DNA of 64,000 bases from NCBI GenBank assembly GCA_038503065.1, contig JBCAMK010000016.1:1-64000 (forward strand), given 5' to 3'. The notes beneath the pieces were generated by a model that was not told the DNA's origin, searched no databases, and saw only the letters and a program-made list of their open reading frames with translations. Source of the stretch: Paragyromitra xinjiangensis (taxonomy: Eukaryota > Ascomycota > Pezizomycetes > Pezizales > Discinaceae). The translations under genes were made by a program, and so were the position numbers. Shown here in pieces: positions 1-11,462 of this stretch (positions within the stretch are counted from its first letter, which is position 1; every line of letters starts with the position of its first letter).

Positions 1-204
1 CACCTAAACCCTAAACCCTAAGCCCTAAACCCTAAAACCCTAAACCCTACACCCTAAACCCTAAACCCTAAACCCTAAACCCTAAACCCTAAACCCTAAA
101 CCCTAAACCCTAAACCCTAAACCCTAAACCCTAAACCCTAAACCCTAAACCCTAAACCCTAAACCCTAAACCCTAAACCCTAAACCCTAAACCCTAAACC
201 CTAA
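1..204. repeat. Telomere, CCCTAAA (TTTAGGG) repeats
   Basis: A tandem array of the 7-mer CCCTAAA runs from the first base to about 204, C-rich strand 5' to 3', as expected at a left chromosome end. From about base 55 there are roughly 21 perfect units. The outer 55 bases hold variants (CCCTAAG, CCCTAAAA, CCCTACA) and the inner edge decays into CCCTAATTTCTAACCCC. The 7-mer differs from the TTAGGG hexamer usual in filamentous fungi. Confidence 0.97.
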
Positions 205-1376
205 TTTCTAACCCCAAACCCCTAAGTCACCCTTCAAAAAAGCCTTATAATTGCTGGGAGTAAGGGTGACCATTTGAGGCGGTTTCTTTAGCAATTTCTA
301 GCAAACCACATGTATACCCATCAACCAGAGAAAATAAACTTGTATCTAATCTCCTAGGATTCACCACAGTGTGCGCAATACCAACGGAAATTTCCCCGCT
401 CATACATTCGAATCCCGTCACTCTAATATAGAGGCTCAATCACAGTGAGTCAATAGTTGGAGCGGTCTTCGGGTTTACCGTAGACGCCTACTCTCGTAAT
501 TATTTCGCTGCGTCACCAGTATCAATATCTTCTTATTGAGCCGTTGATAGTGAATTGCCCCAGGTATGGTGGCCATGGAAAGGTGTGTACTAGGCCTTGG
601 TGACGTGGCGTATGCAAAACGATACCCATCCTAAAACAAGTGCTAAGTACGTTGATAGCCAGGGGTGTAGCGAATAAAGAAGTTTTCGCTGATAGTTCGC
701 TGGCATGGATTACTTGATAAAGTCTGTCTGTGGCCCTCTGACCGAGTTATTTCGGCCAAACCCCTATACAATTATGTAACGAAACGCAACAAAATCACCA
801 TGACACTTTTACTTCCGCATGAATCCATTGTACGTTTCTCTGTTACCTCGTTAGATACATCTCAACATCTGACCTCACCTAAATTCAAACCTTCGGATTC
901 CAGCCCCCTTTCACTAGCCACAGATCTAGGACCTCTCTTAAGAAATATTTGGGTTTAATCTCGTTCGAGAATGGATCTCCCAATATATCTGCCAATCCAT
1001 CTACCCTTTCACTCATCACATCTCCAGGCCACCCTTCAGTCTCAATCTCGCCAGGAATAAATCTCCAAGTTCATCTTCACATTCCCCTGCTTCACTGACT
1101 CTCACCCCTCTCGACTACCAGTCAATCCCAGTGATCCTGGAAGCTGAATCTCCACATCCGCAGCCAAAACCAGACCACGATTTATCAGAAATCAACCCTC
1201 TGGACCTCTTTCGGTTTAGCTTTCCCGCCTGGTGAATATTCAACTATAGCTGCAAGTACTCCTTCAACGGTCGAGCCCCTCCTATTACTAAGCCCTTCGT
1301 ATTTTCTCTTACATTAAGAATAATCAAATAAATCCCTAAAATCATACGTGAGGTCGGCAGCTATTTTGATGGGGGT
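205..1376. other. Telomere-proximal spacer without clear gene
   Basis: No open frame here looks like a gene. From about 840 to 1350 the plus strand becomes Ser/Pro/Thr-rich in translation and may be the decayed 5' part of the gene fragment that follows. No repeats beyond the telomere edge were seen. Confidence 0.4.
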
Positions 1377-1991
1377 ATGCCATCATACGAAGCTAGCGTA
1401 CATACCAGAGAATCATCACCGAGCCCTTTGCTGCGATCAACTTCTATCCCATCACCACCTTCTACAAGGTTCGACCCAGCATCATCTCCTCTATCATTGC
1501 GTTTTGTTACATCTTGTCGTGATGGCGATTGGTCACCTGATGATCCAACGGCTCATCTGGTTCCTCCTACGCCAAAGAAACCGTATCACGTGACATGTCT
1601 ATCACCTCCTGCCTCCGAATCTGCTCCCCTTCCACAGCCCCCTGTCCAACGGCCTTTTCAAGCATTCGGTCTCAACAGAAATCTACAGTTTTGCCTCTCG
1701 CAATTCTCCCCACATTACGTCGAACGGTTGATGGGACGGCTCTCTGGTAACATAATTCTTCGCAGCGTCTCCCACCATGCATGGGAATCGTTGTACCCGG
1801 AAGTGATCGAAGCCGACACCATACGTTATGAGTATGGCGCTTTCGCGCAGTGCATGATTATTAAATGTATGCCATGTCAGATTCACGATAGCTTCCGGAA
1901 GTTCTTTAAAAATATCATAGGGCGTGTGATCAATCGTGCTAGTATCAATGTCTGTAGAATTTATGTCAATATTGACTCGGAGACAAGTTAG
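1377..1991 (+). CDS. Hypothetical protein, possibly part of a decayed gene
   Basis: An open frame of 204 codons. The first ~90 residues are Ser/Pro-rich and low in complexity. The rest looks globular, with short hydrophobic and aromatic blocks around residues 110-200. No family is recognised. The frame stops about 90 bp before a 108-bp MITE, and coding-like pieces resume on the other side, so this may be one half of a gene broken by transposition and stop codons. A minus-strand frame overlaps it at 1683-2108 and cannot be fully excluded. Confidence 0.3.
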   Translation: MPSYEASVHTRESSPSPLLRSTSIPSPPSTRFDPASSPLSLRFVTSCRDGDWSPDDPTAHLVPPTPKKPYHVTCLSPPASESAPLPQPPVQRPFQAFGLNRNLQFCLSQFSPHYVERLMGRLSGNIILRSVSHHAWESLYPEVIEADTIRYEYGAFAQCMIIKCMPCQIHDSFRKFFKNIIGRVINRASINVCRIYVNIDSETS

Positions 1992-2079
1992 TTTTTCTTG
2001 AGATCTCATTCGGGAGTGCCCACTAATACGGGGAAGCAGCGCTAAAAAGGTTCGAAGGAGACTACTCGTATTACAGCAA

Positions 2080-2187
2080 CTCATGTTACCAGAATTAATG
2101 TCGGTCACGGGTTGACTGATAGGCAGAGGTTTCGGTTTTGATTGGTCAAAACCGTCACGTGACTGACACTAATTCTGGCAACATGAG
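2080..2187. mobile_element. MITE family A, copy 1 (108 bp)
   Basis: The ends form a near-perfect inverted repeat of about 30 bp: the left end starts CTCATGTTACCAGAATTA and the right end reads as its complement, ending TAATTCTGGCAACATGAG. A second copy of identical length lies at 11463-11570 with the same termini and a similar core. Flanking dinucleotides are AA on both sides here, whereas the second copy is flanked by TA. The palindromic form and small size fit a non-autonomous Tc1/mariner-type element. No coding capacity. Confidence 0.8.
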
Positions 2188-2337
2188 AAAAGCAACCGGA
2201 CGCTTACGTGCAGAAACGACGGCTCACCATTTCCGACTGCTGTGGCTGAGACGAGATGGTCGAAGGATTTTCAAGACCTTAGGAATGATGTGCGCCTCTG
2301 ACTACACGAGACAAGATTTGTTACTAGGATCGTTCTT

Positions 2338-3032
2338 TTGGTCAGTTTTACGCTGGAAGTGCTGGAGGATGAGAAGGGAAAGATTCCCGAAGGTGAGCTA
2401 GAGGAACTAGATGATAGCGGGAGTGCTCCCAACAAAGAACCACCCAAAGTGGTAAGTAGGTCGGCTGAACTGGATGGCGAGGCCGGAATCATTGAAAACT
2501 GGGATAGACACGTCCACAGTGACGGTGGTGACCCATCAACGAGCCAACCACCCCGAAACTTCTCGCATTAAAAATCCTTGGCCTTCACCGCCAGTACTAG
2601 CTTTCCAAACACTTACTCGGCCGTATTGAAGCGACCTTCCACGTCTTCCGCACAGATCCCACGCTTACAGATATTATAGAAACATTCATCGCAACGGCTC
2701 TCCCTGCACCTGAGCTGGGCTCGGAAAGACACGAAGAACTGGTGCTCAAGATGGAGGACATATTCGGTGATAGTGAGATCCTAGACGATGTCAACAGGAC
2801 TGAGCGTGTTGAGTTTGGGCTCTAGGATATGAGAGTCTTCGCGATGCAGGTGTCGAAGATGGAGAGGGATCGTGCCATTTATTGCGTGGAGAAGTGGATG
2901 ATGGAGTGTGGCTATGAGAAGAGGGAGACATATGCGGTGTTGAAGCGGAAGCGGAAACTGGAGGAGGTTTTGAAGAAGGCTGGGGGTTGGGTTATTAGGT
3001 GTAGTGAGATATTGCAGTATAGCTATCTCTAG
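2338..3032 (+). pseudogene. Degenerate hypothetical gene
   Basis: Coding-like pieces can be read on the plus strand. One is a short acidic segment from 2338, ending near a GTAAGT donor at about 2452. The second runs from about 2601 to 3032 in one frame, acidic then strongly basic and helical, interrupted once by an in-frame TAG at 2823-2825. Codon use in the second piece looks protein-like, with charged helices rich in Arg, Lys and Glu. No family is recognised. It may be the remainder of the gene whose other part lies at 1377-1991. Confidence 0.35.
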
Positions 3033-3833
3033 GCGAACATAACAGGAAAATGTATTTCCTATTAAGTCATAAAATGGAAGCTCGCGGAAGTATATTATTT
3101 AATTTAATTACTGTTAATGGTGTAAATTGTTTTCCAGAACCACCTCTCCAGACCTGTCTGGCGGACCATTCTTAGCCACCTCCCAATCACAAACAACCTA
3201 GACCTTTACCTCTTGGATTATCACTAACTCGGTACCCCCGGGACAACTCCTTTCCACCAAGGCTCTTTAAAGGCTCCCTTGACTTTGCTACCGCTGGCAT
3301 CTCTCACGACACCGCATTGCTGAAGTCCTCTATTTACACCAAAGTCATCTTGAAATGCGATCGGTGACAGATTCTATGTATATTAAATACCTTTCTGTTT
3401 GGTGTTTGGTAGGTACCCGCTGGCTACCAGGTTTGGAATAATCTTGGTGGGGCTCAACCCAGCTAATCCATAGGAGATAAGGAGATGCGTGGCGAAGTAC
3501 TCGATATTCACTCTGGGCAATGCGTCTCAGTGGCGCCGCGTAGGCACCGTAGTTAACCGCGATTACCCAACAAGTGGTTGCCTGAAATGTCTCATCCGAT
3601 TCCGGCGGTTACGTTTATAATTGAGGGGTAAACCTCTACAGCTGTAGAAGTCCCACACCTCAATACAACCAACGCGTTTGGCAGCGGGGTACTGTACTGT
3701 CGGTTGTGGGGGCATTTTGACCAGGGTCGCATAACACATCACATTATCAGTAGTAAACGCCCCTCGTTCGGTTTTGCGATAAAGGAAAGGCTAACGTCCT
3801 AGATTTCGTATCCACATCAAAGGTGCTTTTCCT
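3033..3833. other. Intergenic, upstream of the IRG-like gene
   Basis: AT-rich near 3060-3130, then mixed composition. It presumably holds the promoter of the downstream GTPase gene. No repeat, RNA gene or open frame stands out. Confidence 0.4.
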
Positions 3834-5833
3834 ATGCTACCACTCATCATCGCCGGTGCTGTCTGCCTTGTTGTTATCGCTGCCGTAGTGCTTGCGAAAG
3901 GGCCGAGTAAAGAGAACGACACAATCAACGAGATCAATGAGCGACTGAAGCGCGAAGAGGAACAACGCGAGAACGAGCAGGAGGCAAAGAAATTGGCAAA
4001 AGAGCGCAAACGGCTGCGGGAGTTGGCGGAAATCTGGAGGCAAGAGGAGATAGACAGGATGCGCCGGCGGCAAGATAAAATTCGTGAACAGAGAGCTAAG
4101 GCGCAAGCCGATCGGATAACGCGTACGCAAACGGACGATAAACGAAATAAGGAAGAGGAGAGGATCGCAAGGGAGAAGCAAGAGGAAGAGGAGAAGGCTG
4201 CATGGGAGAAGAAAGAGGAAGAGAAAAGGGAATTTGCGGCAAAAATGGAGCGGCTCAAAATAGAAGAAGAAAGACTTAAAGAAGAGGCAAAGCAGTTAGC
4301 AGACCGTGAGCGGGCGGCTAAAGAAAAATTCGGCAATCTTCGTTGGCCAACACGAGAGGAGTTTCAACAAACCCTCTACGACACCCAATACGACAAGAAA
4401 AACTTCCACTTTGCAATAGTCGGGAGAGCCGGTAGTGGAAAGTCTTCGCTTATTAACGCATTCCGAAATCTAAAAAACAAAAGTCCCGGTGCGGCACCTA
4501 CAGGGACTAAAGAGACAACTCTTCATATCAAACGTTACAAAGACCCCGGGGATCAGCCACCCCGACAATGGATGGTTTGGTTCGACATTCCTGGAGCAGG
4601 CACTCTGAGAATTCCGTCTCATGACTACTTCCTCAAGCAGGGCCTATATATATTTGACTTCATTATTTTGGCCATTGGGGACCGGTTTGAGGAGATAGAC
4701 GCACGTATTCTCGAAAACTGCGTAAGGTTTAAGATCCCAGTTTTTATAGTCAGATCAAAGGCCGACATGCATATTTTGAATTCAATGAAAGAGGAGGAAG
4801 AGTATGGTAGTAGCAGTGAAAACTCGAAGCTGTATGAAAGGTGCCGAGACGCGTTCATTAGAGAAACACAGGATATGGTAAGCGGAGAGCTGGAGAGATG
4901 TGGTCTACCATACAAACCTGTATATGTTGTGTCGAGGGATGAACTGCGGCAGACATACCATAATTCACTACAACCACCCTCCATACAGCAAGCGCTTTGG
5001 GGGCAGATAAAAGGGAAAGTGATCCACGAGAATTACCTAGTCAGGGCGTTGGTTACTGCAGCGGCCCACCGAAGGTGTGAGGAGCAGGTAAGGCTATCAA
5101 GATATCAAATATGGGGTGCTAGTTCGTAGTTAACGCCATCACAGACACCACTTGATCAGTTGATAGATGGGTGCTCAGCTCTCCAGGAGGTTGCCCAAGA
5201 ATTCATGCACCAGCAGCGTCAGAACCTCTCCAACCTTATTTCTAGGCGCCCGAAAAAACATGTACGTACCCGGCCCCGCCTCTAGGTCAGATCCATTACT
5301 TACCTTTCATACAGACACCACAAGCCACAGCCCGTACAAAGGTAGAATCGGATGCCCAAAGCCAACCTACCTATCAACATAATCGAGGAATACGCAAAGT
5401 GATAAAGTCTCAAAAGCCAACCGATGCAGAAGAGCTCTATTGTGAAATTTCAAAGAACGACCCGGAACTCCCAAACATGCTCATTGGGCAACCCGCCATG
5501 TTTGGCTCCCATGTAGCTATGTTAACATTCTATCACTTGGCGCCAATCCCAGAGAGTATATATGCCTTTGGATCCTTTCTGCGGGTTGAAGAGTATAAAG
5601 ACATGAGAATGGAGAAGGCGAGGAGAGAAAGGCGAGGGAGCTATGCGCAAACAGATGAAACACAGCAGATAGATGATGAAGGGCACAGAACTGATTGGAC
5701 TTCGGGAAGGGACAGTGTATATACCCCTAGGGGTGGGAGAGGTGGCAAAGGGGGAAGAGGAAGAGAGAGAGGAAGAGGAAGAGGAAGAGGAAGAGGAAGA
5801 GGAAAAGTTATGGATGCCGAAGGTCTGTGCTGA
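3834..5833 (+). CDS. IRG-like (interferon-inducible type) GTPase, membrane-anchored
   Basis: Three exons join in phase (3834-5087, 5160-5261, 5315-5833; introns GTAAGG..CAG and GTACGT..CAG) into about 624 residues. Residues 1-22 are a hydrophobic N-terminal anchor. Residues ~30-165 are a highly charged coiled coil. The G domain starts near 190: P-loop GRAGSGKS at 197-204, DIPG (G3) at 251-254 and SKAD (G4) at 308-311. The block after G3 (YxFDFIILAIGDRF) and the order of motifs match IRG/p47 GTPases better than septins, dynamins or AIG1. The tail ends in an Arg-Gly-rich stretch that could bind RNA or protein. In animals IRGs attack vacuole membranes. The role here is unknown; membrane attachment and nucleotide-driven assembly are inferred. 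Confidence 0.8.
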
Positions 5834-6537
5834 TTGAACCATTACATCGGTAATTCATAGTTTGGGATATGAGTAGAAATTTGTCGGCAAGCTTTCCTCT
5901 TATTCTTTCAATATGTTGACTTGCTAGTTATTTTTTCATCAGTCTATTAGGAGTCGTTCTAAGTCTTATGATCTACTAGCCCTTTATGCGCTAAAGAGCT
6001 CCAATATCATTGAAATTAATCTCCCCCGAGGTTATGGTCTCCTCAGATGTGGTGATCAAACAAGGCAACAATAATGCCGGACGTGATGGCTGCTGTTAGC
6101 GATCCGACTTTCGTAATGAGGGTTGGTATGGCGCGGAGACTTAAATGTACCACATTCTTGGCAGGCATTCTAGCTCTCGTAAACAGTCAGATTGCCTATG
6201 GGAAGGTACAGAGCAGCAAAGATCTCTATCTTTATGGAGAATTGATTTTCATAGTCGTTGTGAGATGAAACTCCACTTTTGGTTGTAATACGTGAGAGAT
6301 TGAACCTCCACAACGCCCTCTATGTACTGGTAAAGAGCTCACGCCTGGAAATTTTACATGATAATTTAGAGGCGAACTAAAGCAACGGATGGCTGAGGAT
6401 AAGCGTAAAGAATTCTTCATCTTTCGGGATACTGGAGCAACAAGATAGCCAATTGAAGCTTGGGCTCCTTATTCTATCCCTTCGGCCCGAACTTTGAATA
6501 TAGCTCAGCAAGCCGAAGACCGTAGACCGCTATCATT
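5834..6537. other. Intergenic
   Basis: Short open frames only (for example 6074-6268 on the plus strand), none recognisable. It ends at the first solo LTR. Confidence 0.35.
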
Positions 6538-6707
6538 TGTTGGAGATGCTTCCTAATACGGGTGACCTCTCGGGCGTAGCTTCGGAGTCGGAAATGATTA
6601 AGAGACGGGCATCCGAGAGAGCTATTTAGATAGGGGTCGTATATCCACCTCTAGCAAGTAAGCAATCGAGTCTCCTATTCTTCCCTACGTGTCCCAATAT
6701 TACAACA
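6538..6707. mobile_element. Solo LTR, copy 1 (170 bp)
   Basis: Starts TGTTGGAGATGCTTCC and ends CAATATTACAACA, the TG..CA ends of an LTR with a TGTTG/CAACA terminal inverted repeat. Two more copies sit at 14563-14743 and 52888-53063. Flanking pentamers TCATT and TAATT agree at four of five positions, a worn target-site duplication. No internal retrotransposon genes lie next to it. Confidence 0.85.
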
Positions 6708-7433
6708 TAATTAGGGTTGGATGCGTATTTGATTTATTTATCTATCTATCTATCTATCGAAGACCGCTGACGAGATCAGAGGAAACCACAGTTAATTTCT
6801 ACATGCCTAGGGAGGATGACACTTCGCAGGCAGCTCTCGATAACTTGGGGGTTCCGGAAGCCGATGCACGTCGTGGGATCACTCACATACGGCCAATCGA
6901 ACGGACATGGGAACGAGATTACCTTTCTAAGAGCTCCAGCTCTTAACTCAAAATCTACCCAATCGGCACTCTATAGCGGGGAGCTATAAAATGGTATTTC
7001 TTGAAGGATACAGCTTGTGCGCTTACCCACATTAATTGGAGAATAAAGCCTGAAAAAGCACAAGTAGTAATGCTACCTTTACAAACGCTACGAGGTGAAT
7101 TATAAATTGGCTCCCGCCTAGCAGGCACATGCCTACTGAGACTCGGGCTCACTCTCGGGTTGGCATACAAGTGTAGTGCCTAGTCAAGCGATGAACTCAC
7201 CCAATCACAAGCTACCATAAGAGTAATTCAGAACAGCTCAATAAGACCGATCTGAGAGAGCAGAAAAATAATTTTATCAGCTAGGATGACCTAGATAACA
7301 ATAAAGTATCGCTTCAGCGATGTGCATAATATCACTCATTGCATGGTTAGACTGCCGTACTTGCGTGCCGGGATGATGAGGCGCGAAACGATTTCGTTCC
7401 GGTGGCTTGGTGAAGATACAGCCGAATCTGCAG
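6708..7433. other. Intergenic
   Basis: Contains the microsatellite and short unremarkable frames on both strands. No gene is supported. Confidence 0.35.
6737..6758. repeat. TCTA microsatellite
   Basis: About four to five units of TCTA follow a TTTATTTA stretch just downstream of the solo LTR. A related TCTATCTAT/ATAGATAAATA inverted pair occurs at about 8655-8725. Confidence 0.8.
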
Positions 7434-7690
7434 TGATATACCGTGTTCTTTGGTGTCGCGAGAATTTGACGTCGCGAGAGTGGCTTGTGGGTGACTCTTT
7501 CTAAGACAAGCGAGCTCCCTGCTCTGAGAATTACGCCGGGGATTTCGAGAAATACTGAGGCCTGCGGGGGTGTGCTGCCACTAGCTTCTGACTCTTGCAT
7601 TACTGGATACTATTCGGGCATAAGGAACTGTCCGAGTCAACGCCACTCTCGCAACGCCAAATTCTCGCGATACCAAAGAATACGGTATCC
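7434..7690. mobile_element. Inverted-repeat element, about 257 bp, MITE-like
   Basis: Two arms of about 58 bp are inverted copies. The left arm (7434-7497) carries ATACCGTGTTCTTTGGTGTC. The right arm (7632-7690), read on the other strand, carries ATACCGTATTCTTTGGTATC, and both continue into GCGAGAATTTG and GCGAGAGTGGC. The loop is about 135 bp with no coding sense. No convincing target duplication was seen, so the exact ends are uncertain. Confidence 0.6.
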
Positions 7691-9218
7691 CCCCAACAGT
7701 ATGGAACTGACAAAAAACAACCTATAGGAGTGAGTCGAGCGAACAGAAAAACAGCATGGTATCACGCACCTCCGCTGATTGAAAACCTGCGCGTATCGCG
7801 AATAACAAGCAGATAGTCCTCCCGGGAAGATTCGATATCAACCTTTTTCTCAAAGCCCTAATCCCACGACTCCAAAATGTATATTATAACTATCAAAACC
7901 GTTCCGGGCTTTTATCTTGCATTTCAGAGCTTGCAAGCTGAGGAGCTACACTTCCAATTTCATCATTACCAACACAGCAACACTCCCGAGACAGGAACCA
8001 CCCCCTGAACCAACAGAGGGGTAAATAAATAACGTTCGGTGGACTTTTCAATGGATCCTTGAATTACGCATGTACCCGAATGCTTACAGCATCATGGAAT
8101 ATCACTCTGGTATTTGGAATCGGCCTGTGGAATGATTAGGTAGATATATTCTTCATTAGTGTGGCCGTGGGAGATTCCGTCCTTGTAAGTACGAGCTCCA
8201 TGTCTCGTCCAGATGGCTTGGGGCCGGCCATAGGCAAGCCTAGGCTAGTGTCTGGAAGACGCAGTCGATTCGGCTTGATGCTCTTGAAACACCCGGGATA
8301 GAGACCCTGAATTTTTTGATTTTCTGTGGTAGATATACTTCAACTAATATGCAACGCAAAGGTTTCTACTTCCAAAAAAATAATACAAGCAGATAAGAAT
8401 AGTACGCGAACCTCCTCTATTTCCGTTATGGGCGAGTGCGTAGGAGACTCTGCTAGATTGACGCAGAGATCTGATATTCGCTACCTTCGCACCGTGAAGA
8501 GACTGTGTCGACGCGGACTCCGGCGTCCTATAGCGAGGCACATATATGCGGAATTAGGCGTGGAATCGAGCGAATAGGAAGTATATATTCGATAGTTAAC
8601 GAATTAGGCAAGGGTACCGCCATAGCCTAAGGGCTGGATGCGCGAATGAAATATCTGTCTATCTATGAATTAGGCAAGGCAAATCGCCCGCCACAAAGGA
8701 ATACGATACAGATAGATAAATAAATAGGAAAGAATAGAGTAGTGAATAGGATAAGGCTCGACAGGCAATGTTAAACAGCAATAGCCCGCTATGAATAGGA
8801 AATCTTCCGCTGTCAATCCCCTAACCCTTTCCGCACACGGACCACCCATCGCTCCCTTCCACCTCCAGCGCGCCCCACCATACCGTTTGCTGCCTTATCC
8901 CTTCTATATCACTTCCTGTAGCTGCTACTATATACTACGCATTAAGATTTGAAATGCTTCCACTAGTGACCTATTCTGACCTATTCCGCGCACAGTAAAA
9001 CCGGCCCAAAGTCAACAAAACTTAATATGTTAGGGTCTATGGTTCCTCTACGATGGATTCCAGGCTTCTATACTAGAGCCATACCAGTTGCACACCCTTT
9101 CTCAATATCGTTATTTCCAATCCCTCCCAAAGAATTAGTATGGATATATTTTATACCCCTCCACATAGAGGTACAACCGGGGCTTTGCCCCATTACAACA
9201 CCCTTCAAGCCTTGACAT
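7691..9218. other. Intergenic
   Basis: No supportable gene. Features seen: several GAATTAGGC motifs at 8550-8690, and an inverted TCTATCTAT/ATAGATA pair around 8655-8725. Small frames (8326-8577, 9027-9215) show no family signature. Confidence 0.35.
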
Positions 9219-10817
9219 TCAATTGCTGTTGTACCAATTGAAATTCACCATGAGATTCATCTTGGTGAGTATTAAATCTGTAACCAATGCTAAAATCTGT
9301 AGACTAATATTAGTTTTGTTCTAGCTAGCTTATAGTAGCTGGATATGTGCATACCAGGATCAAAAGAGTCGATATGACTACCTGCACAATATGTATAAGT
9401 AGCAAACCCGCAACATAGCATCCTGGAGGCTCCATGCAACATCATGCCAGACTGCAAGAGCTCCTTTCTCCATATTCGTATTATGCTTGGAATAAAAGCC
9501 TCTATAGGGGCTAGTACAACGTCCCAACAATCTTCAGTTAATGACTGCAAGGTATCCTATAATAAATAGGTTAACTCTAAGAAAGTATGGTTCCAGTTTT
9601 TGAAGATAAGAACTAGAAATGGAGGCAAGACTTGATATGATACGGGGAGGAGTTACTAACCTTTACTCCTGAAGACTTAGATTTGATATTTTCACTAAGC
9701 CCAGTTTGGCCCTGGAAATCCTTTCGTACCTGACTAACACCAACAGAAGTTCCAAACTCTGGCTTATTTTCCGATCTTTTTGCGGGCCAGCGGAGGCTGA
9801 TTTTTGTTGAAAGAATTTGTGAAAGAATTTCAAGTACGGGAGTCTGTCAGTCAAAGGAGCCATAAATGAACCCTCCAGAATACCATTCGTGGCTGCACCA
9901 GTGTAGGCCAAATTCACCCTCCAGATAGGCTAGAGAAACTCTGTTTCAATTGTTCTCAATCTTGATTTGAAGGATAGGTGGTGTTGTGTCGATGTCAAAG
10001 CGAGGTTGAAGGCTTGGCTTATTCTCTCGATGCTTGTCTTGCAGAAAATACATACTTTTTAAAGGAACCCTTATTACTTCACTTTCTGGCTTTGAAATCT
10101 TGGGGCTATCAAAGACACAAAACTTGGAAGTCTATTTTTTCAAGATGTCAGGATTTTTATCCACTTTAACCCAGTGAATATGAGCTCACTTTACAGCTTC
10201 TCGAAGATCCCGAGTTGCCTGGTGAAATCTGACTTTTTGAGTGGAAATTTGATTTAAAGGTTTAGACGGTAAAGGGCTCGGTGGTTTTCGGTTTTTGTTG
10301 TGGGCAAGCCGGTTGAAATGACTCCATAGATTATTATATCTCTTTGCTATTTCAAGATCGCTGATGGGTACTTTGCTATCTTTTTCTTGCATTCTTTTAT
10401 AAAAACCCGTTGCCCGATTGATAACAATAACTTCGACAAAGTCCTGGGGGGTCCAAAGTGCATGGTATATCCAAGACAAGGGGCTTGTGACTGAGGAAAT
10501 ATGGGGTGCATCAAGAATTGATTTTTCCAAATGACGAACAATCTCTTTCAAGGTATTTTCGCAACCATGGATATCCATCTCAATGGATTTATGGGGGCGG
10601 TGTACAATCTGATAATAAGGTAAGTCTGTAAACTCTTAAAATGTGTTCTGGGGTTTTCACAATACTAAGACAGAACAATAGGAGATAACACACAACTCAC
10701 CCGCCGGTCGATTCGTGAGCTGTTGTAGGCTGTTGGTAAAGTACGGGAAATCCTTATAGGTATACCATTATGTGTGCCGGGGCTTTTTGAAGTAATGACT
10801 TCTGAATCTCTTTTCAT
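9219..10817 (-). CDS. Hypothetical multi-exon protein
   Basis: A minus-strand gene pieced together by hand. Exon 1 (10817-10701, 39 codons from an ATG) joins in phase through a GTGAGT..CAG intron to exon 2 (10608-10195), which is helical and carries many aromatic residues. A coding-like exon begins after an acceptor near 10107. Two further exons (about 9917-9663 and 9560-9396) join through a GTTAGT..TAG intron. A short last exon may end at 9219. The link between about 10000 and 9900 has more than one possible splicing and includes in-frame stops if read straight through. No family is recognised. It stands alone between transposon remnants. Confidence 0.45.
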
Positions 10818-11165
10818 ATGCTTGAGTAACGGGTATGGTATGAATATTGTGCTTTATGGAGAAGTAACCTTTCCACGTATATCGCCCCGACATGAATAAT
10901 CACTCGGTCGGATCTCTCTTAGTAGGTGAGTATGATAGCTCTTGTGTTAAGATCAATCAAACGACAGCTCGATCTCCGCTAATTTTAGCTTATTATTGTA
11001 TTGAGCGAGTCTGCATGTACAGTGGAAGGAAGTTATTCGTTCTAAAGTCTTATATTACCAAAATACCATCAATAGCCCTTAGCATTCAACACCTAGTTAG
11101 GACTAATCGAGAGGAAACGCCAATTTTCATCGTTTCCCCTTTTGAATCTCGGTTATAAGTAAGTA
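10818..11165. other. Intergenic, upstream of the hypothetical gene
   Basis: About 350 bp, probably the promoter of the minus-strand gene. A plus-strand frame (10892-11158) shows no recognisable features. Confidence 0.3.
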
Positions 11166-11460
11166 CTCAAGGCGCCGTTTTGGAGTGGCTTACCTGATAA
11201 GGAAACCTCTTGTTTCCCAGCTAAAAAACTTCGGAGCAGCGGGAATATGAAATAACCAGGTGCGGGAAGCTAGAATATAGCGGTATCTCCCTTAAAATCC
11301 ACACCTAGAGAGCCCTATGGGGGGGAAGAGGATCGAAATGGTAGGGAAAAGATACCAAGCGAGATCTTAGAGGCTGCCAAGTATTCCTTTAGCCAATCAA
11401 ATGACCCAAATCGCTGATTATTGCCTTTTCAGGTAAGTCACTTCAAAACGGCGATTTGAG
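11166..11460. mobile_element. MITE family B (295 bp), TA-flanked
   Basis: Terminal inverted repeats of about 37 bp: the left end starts CTCAAGGCGCCGTTTTGG, and the right end read in complement starts CTCAAATCGCCGTTTTGA, both running on to CTTACCTGA.AAGG. The element is bounded by TA on each side (11164-11165 and 11461-11462), the signature of Tc1/mariner integration. The interior has no coding frame. Its right TA is also the left TA of the neighbouring family A element. Confidence 0.8.
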
Positions 11461-11462
11461 TA

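Noticed and set aside
390..440. TTCGAATCCC string like a tRNA T-loop
   Set aside because: No acceptor stem, anticodon arm or D-loop could be built around it. No tRNA or rRNA gene was found in the window.
3791..4336. Ser/Phe-rich minus-strand frame of 181 codons
   Set aside because: It is the antisense of the Glu/Lys/Arg-rich coiled coil in the IRG-like gene.
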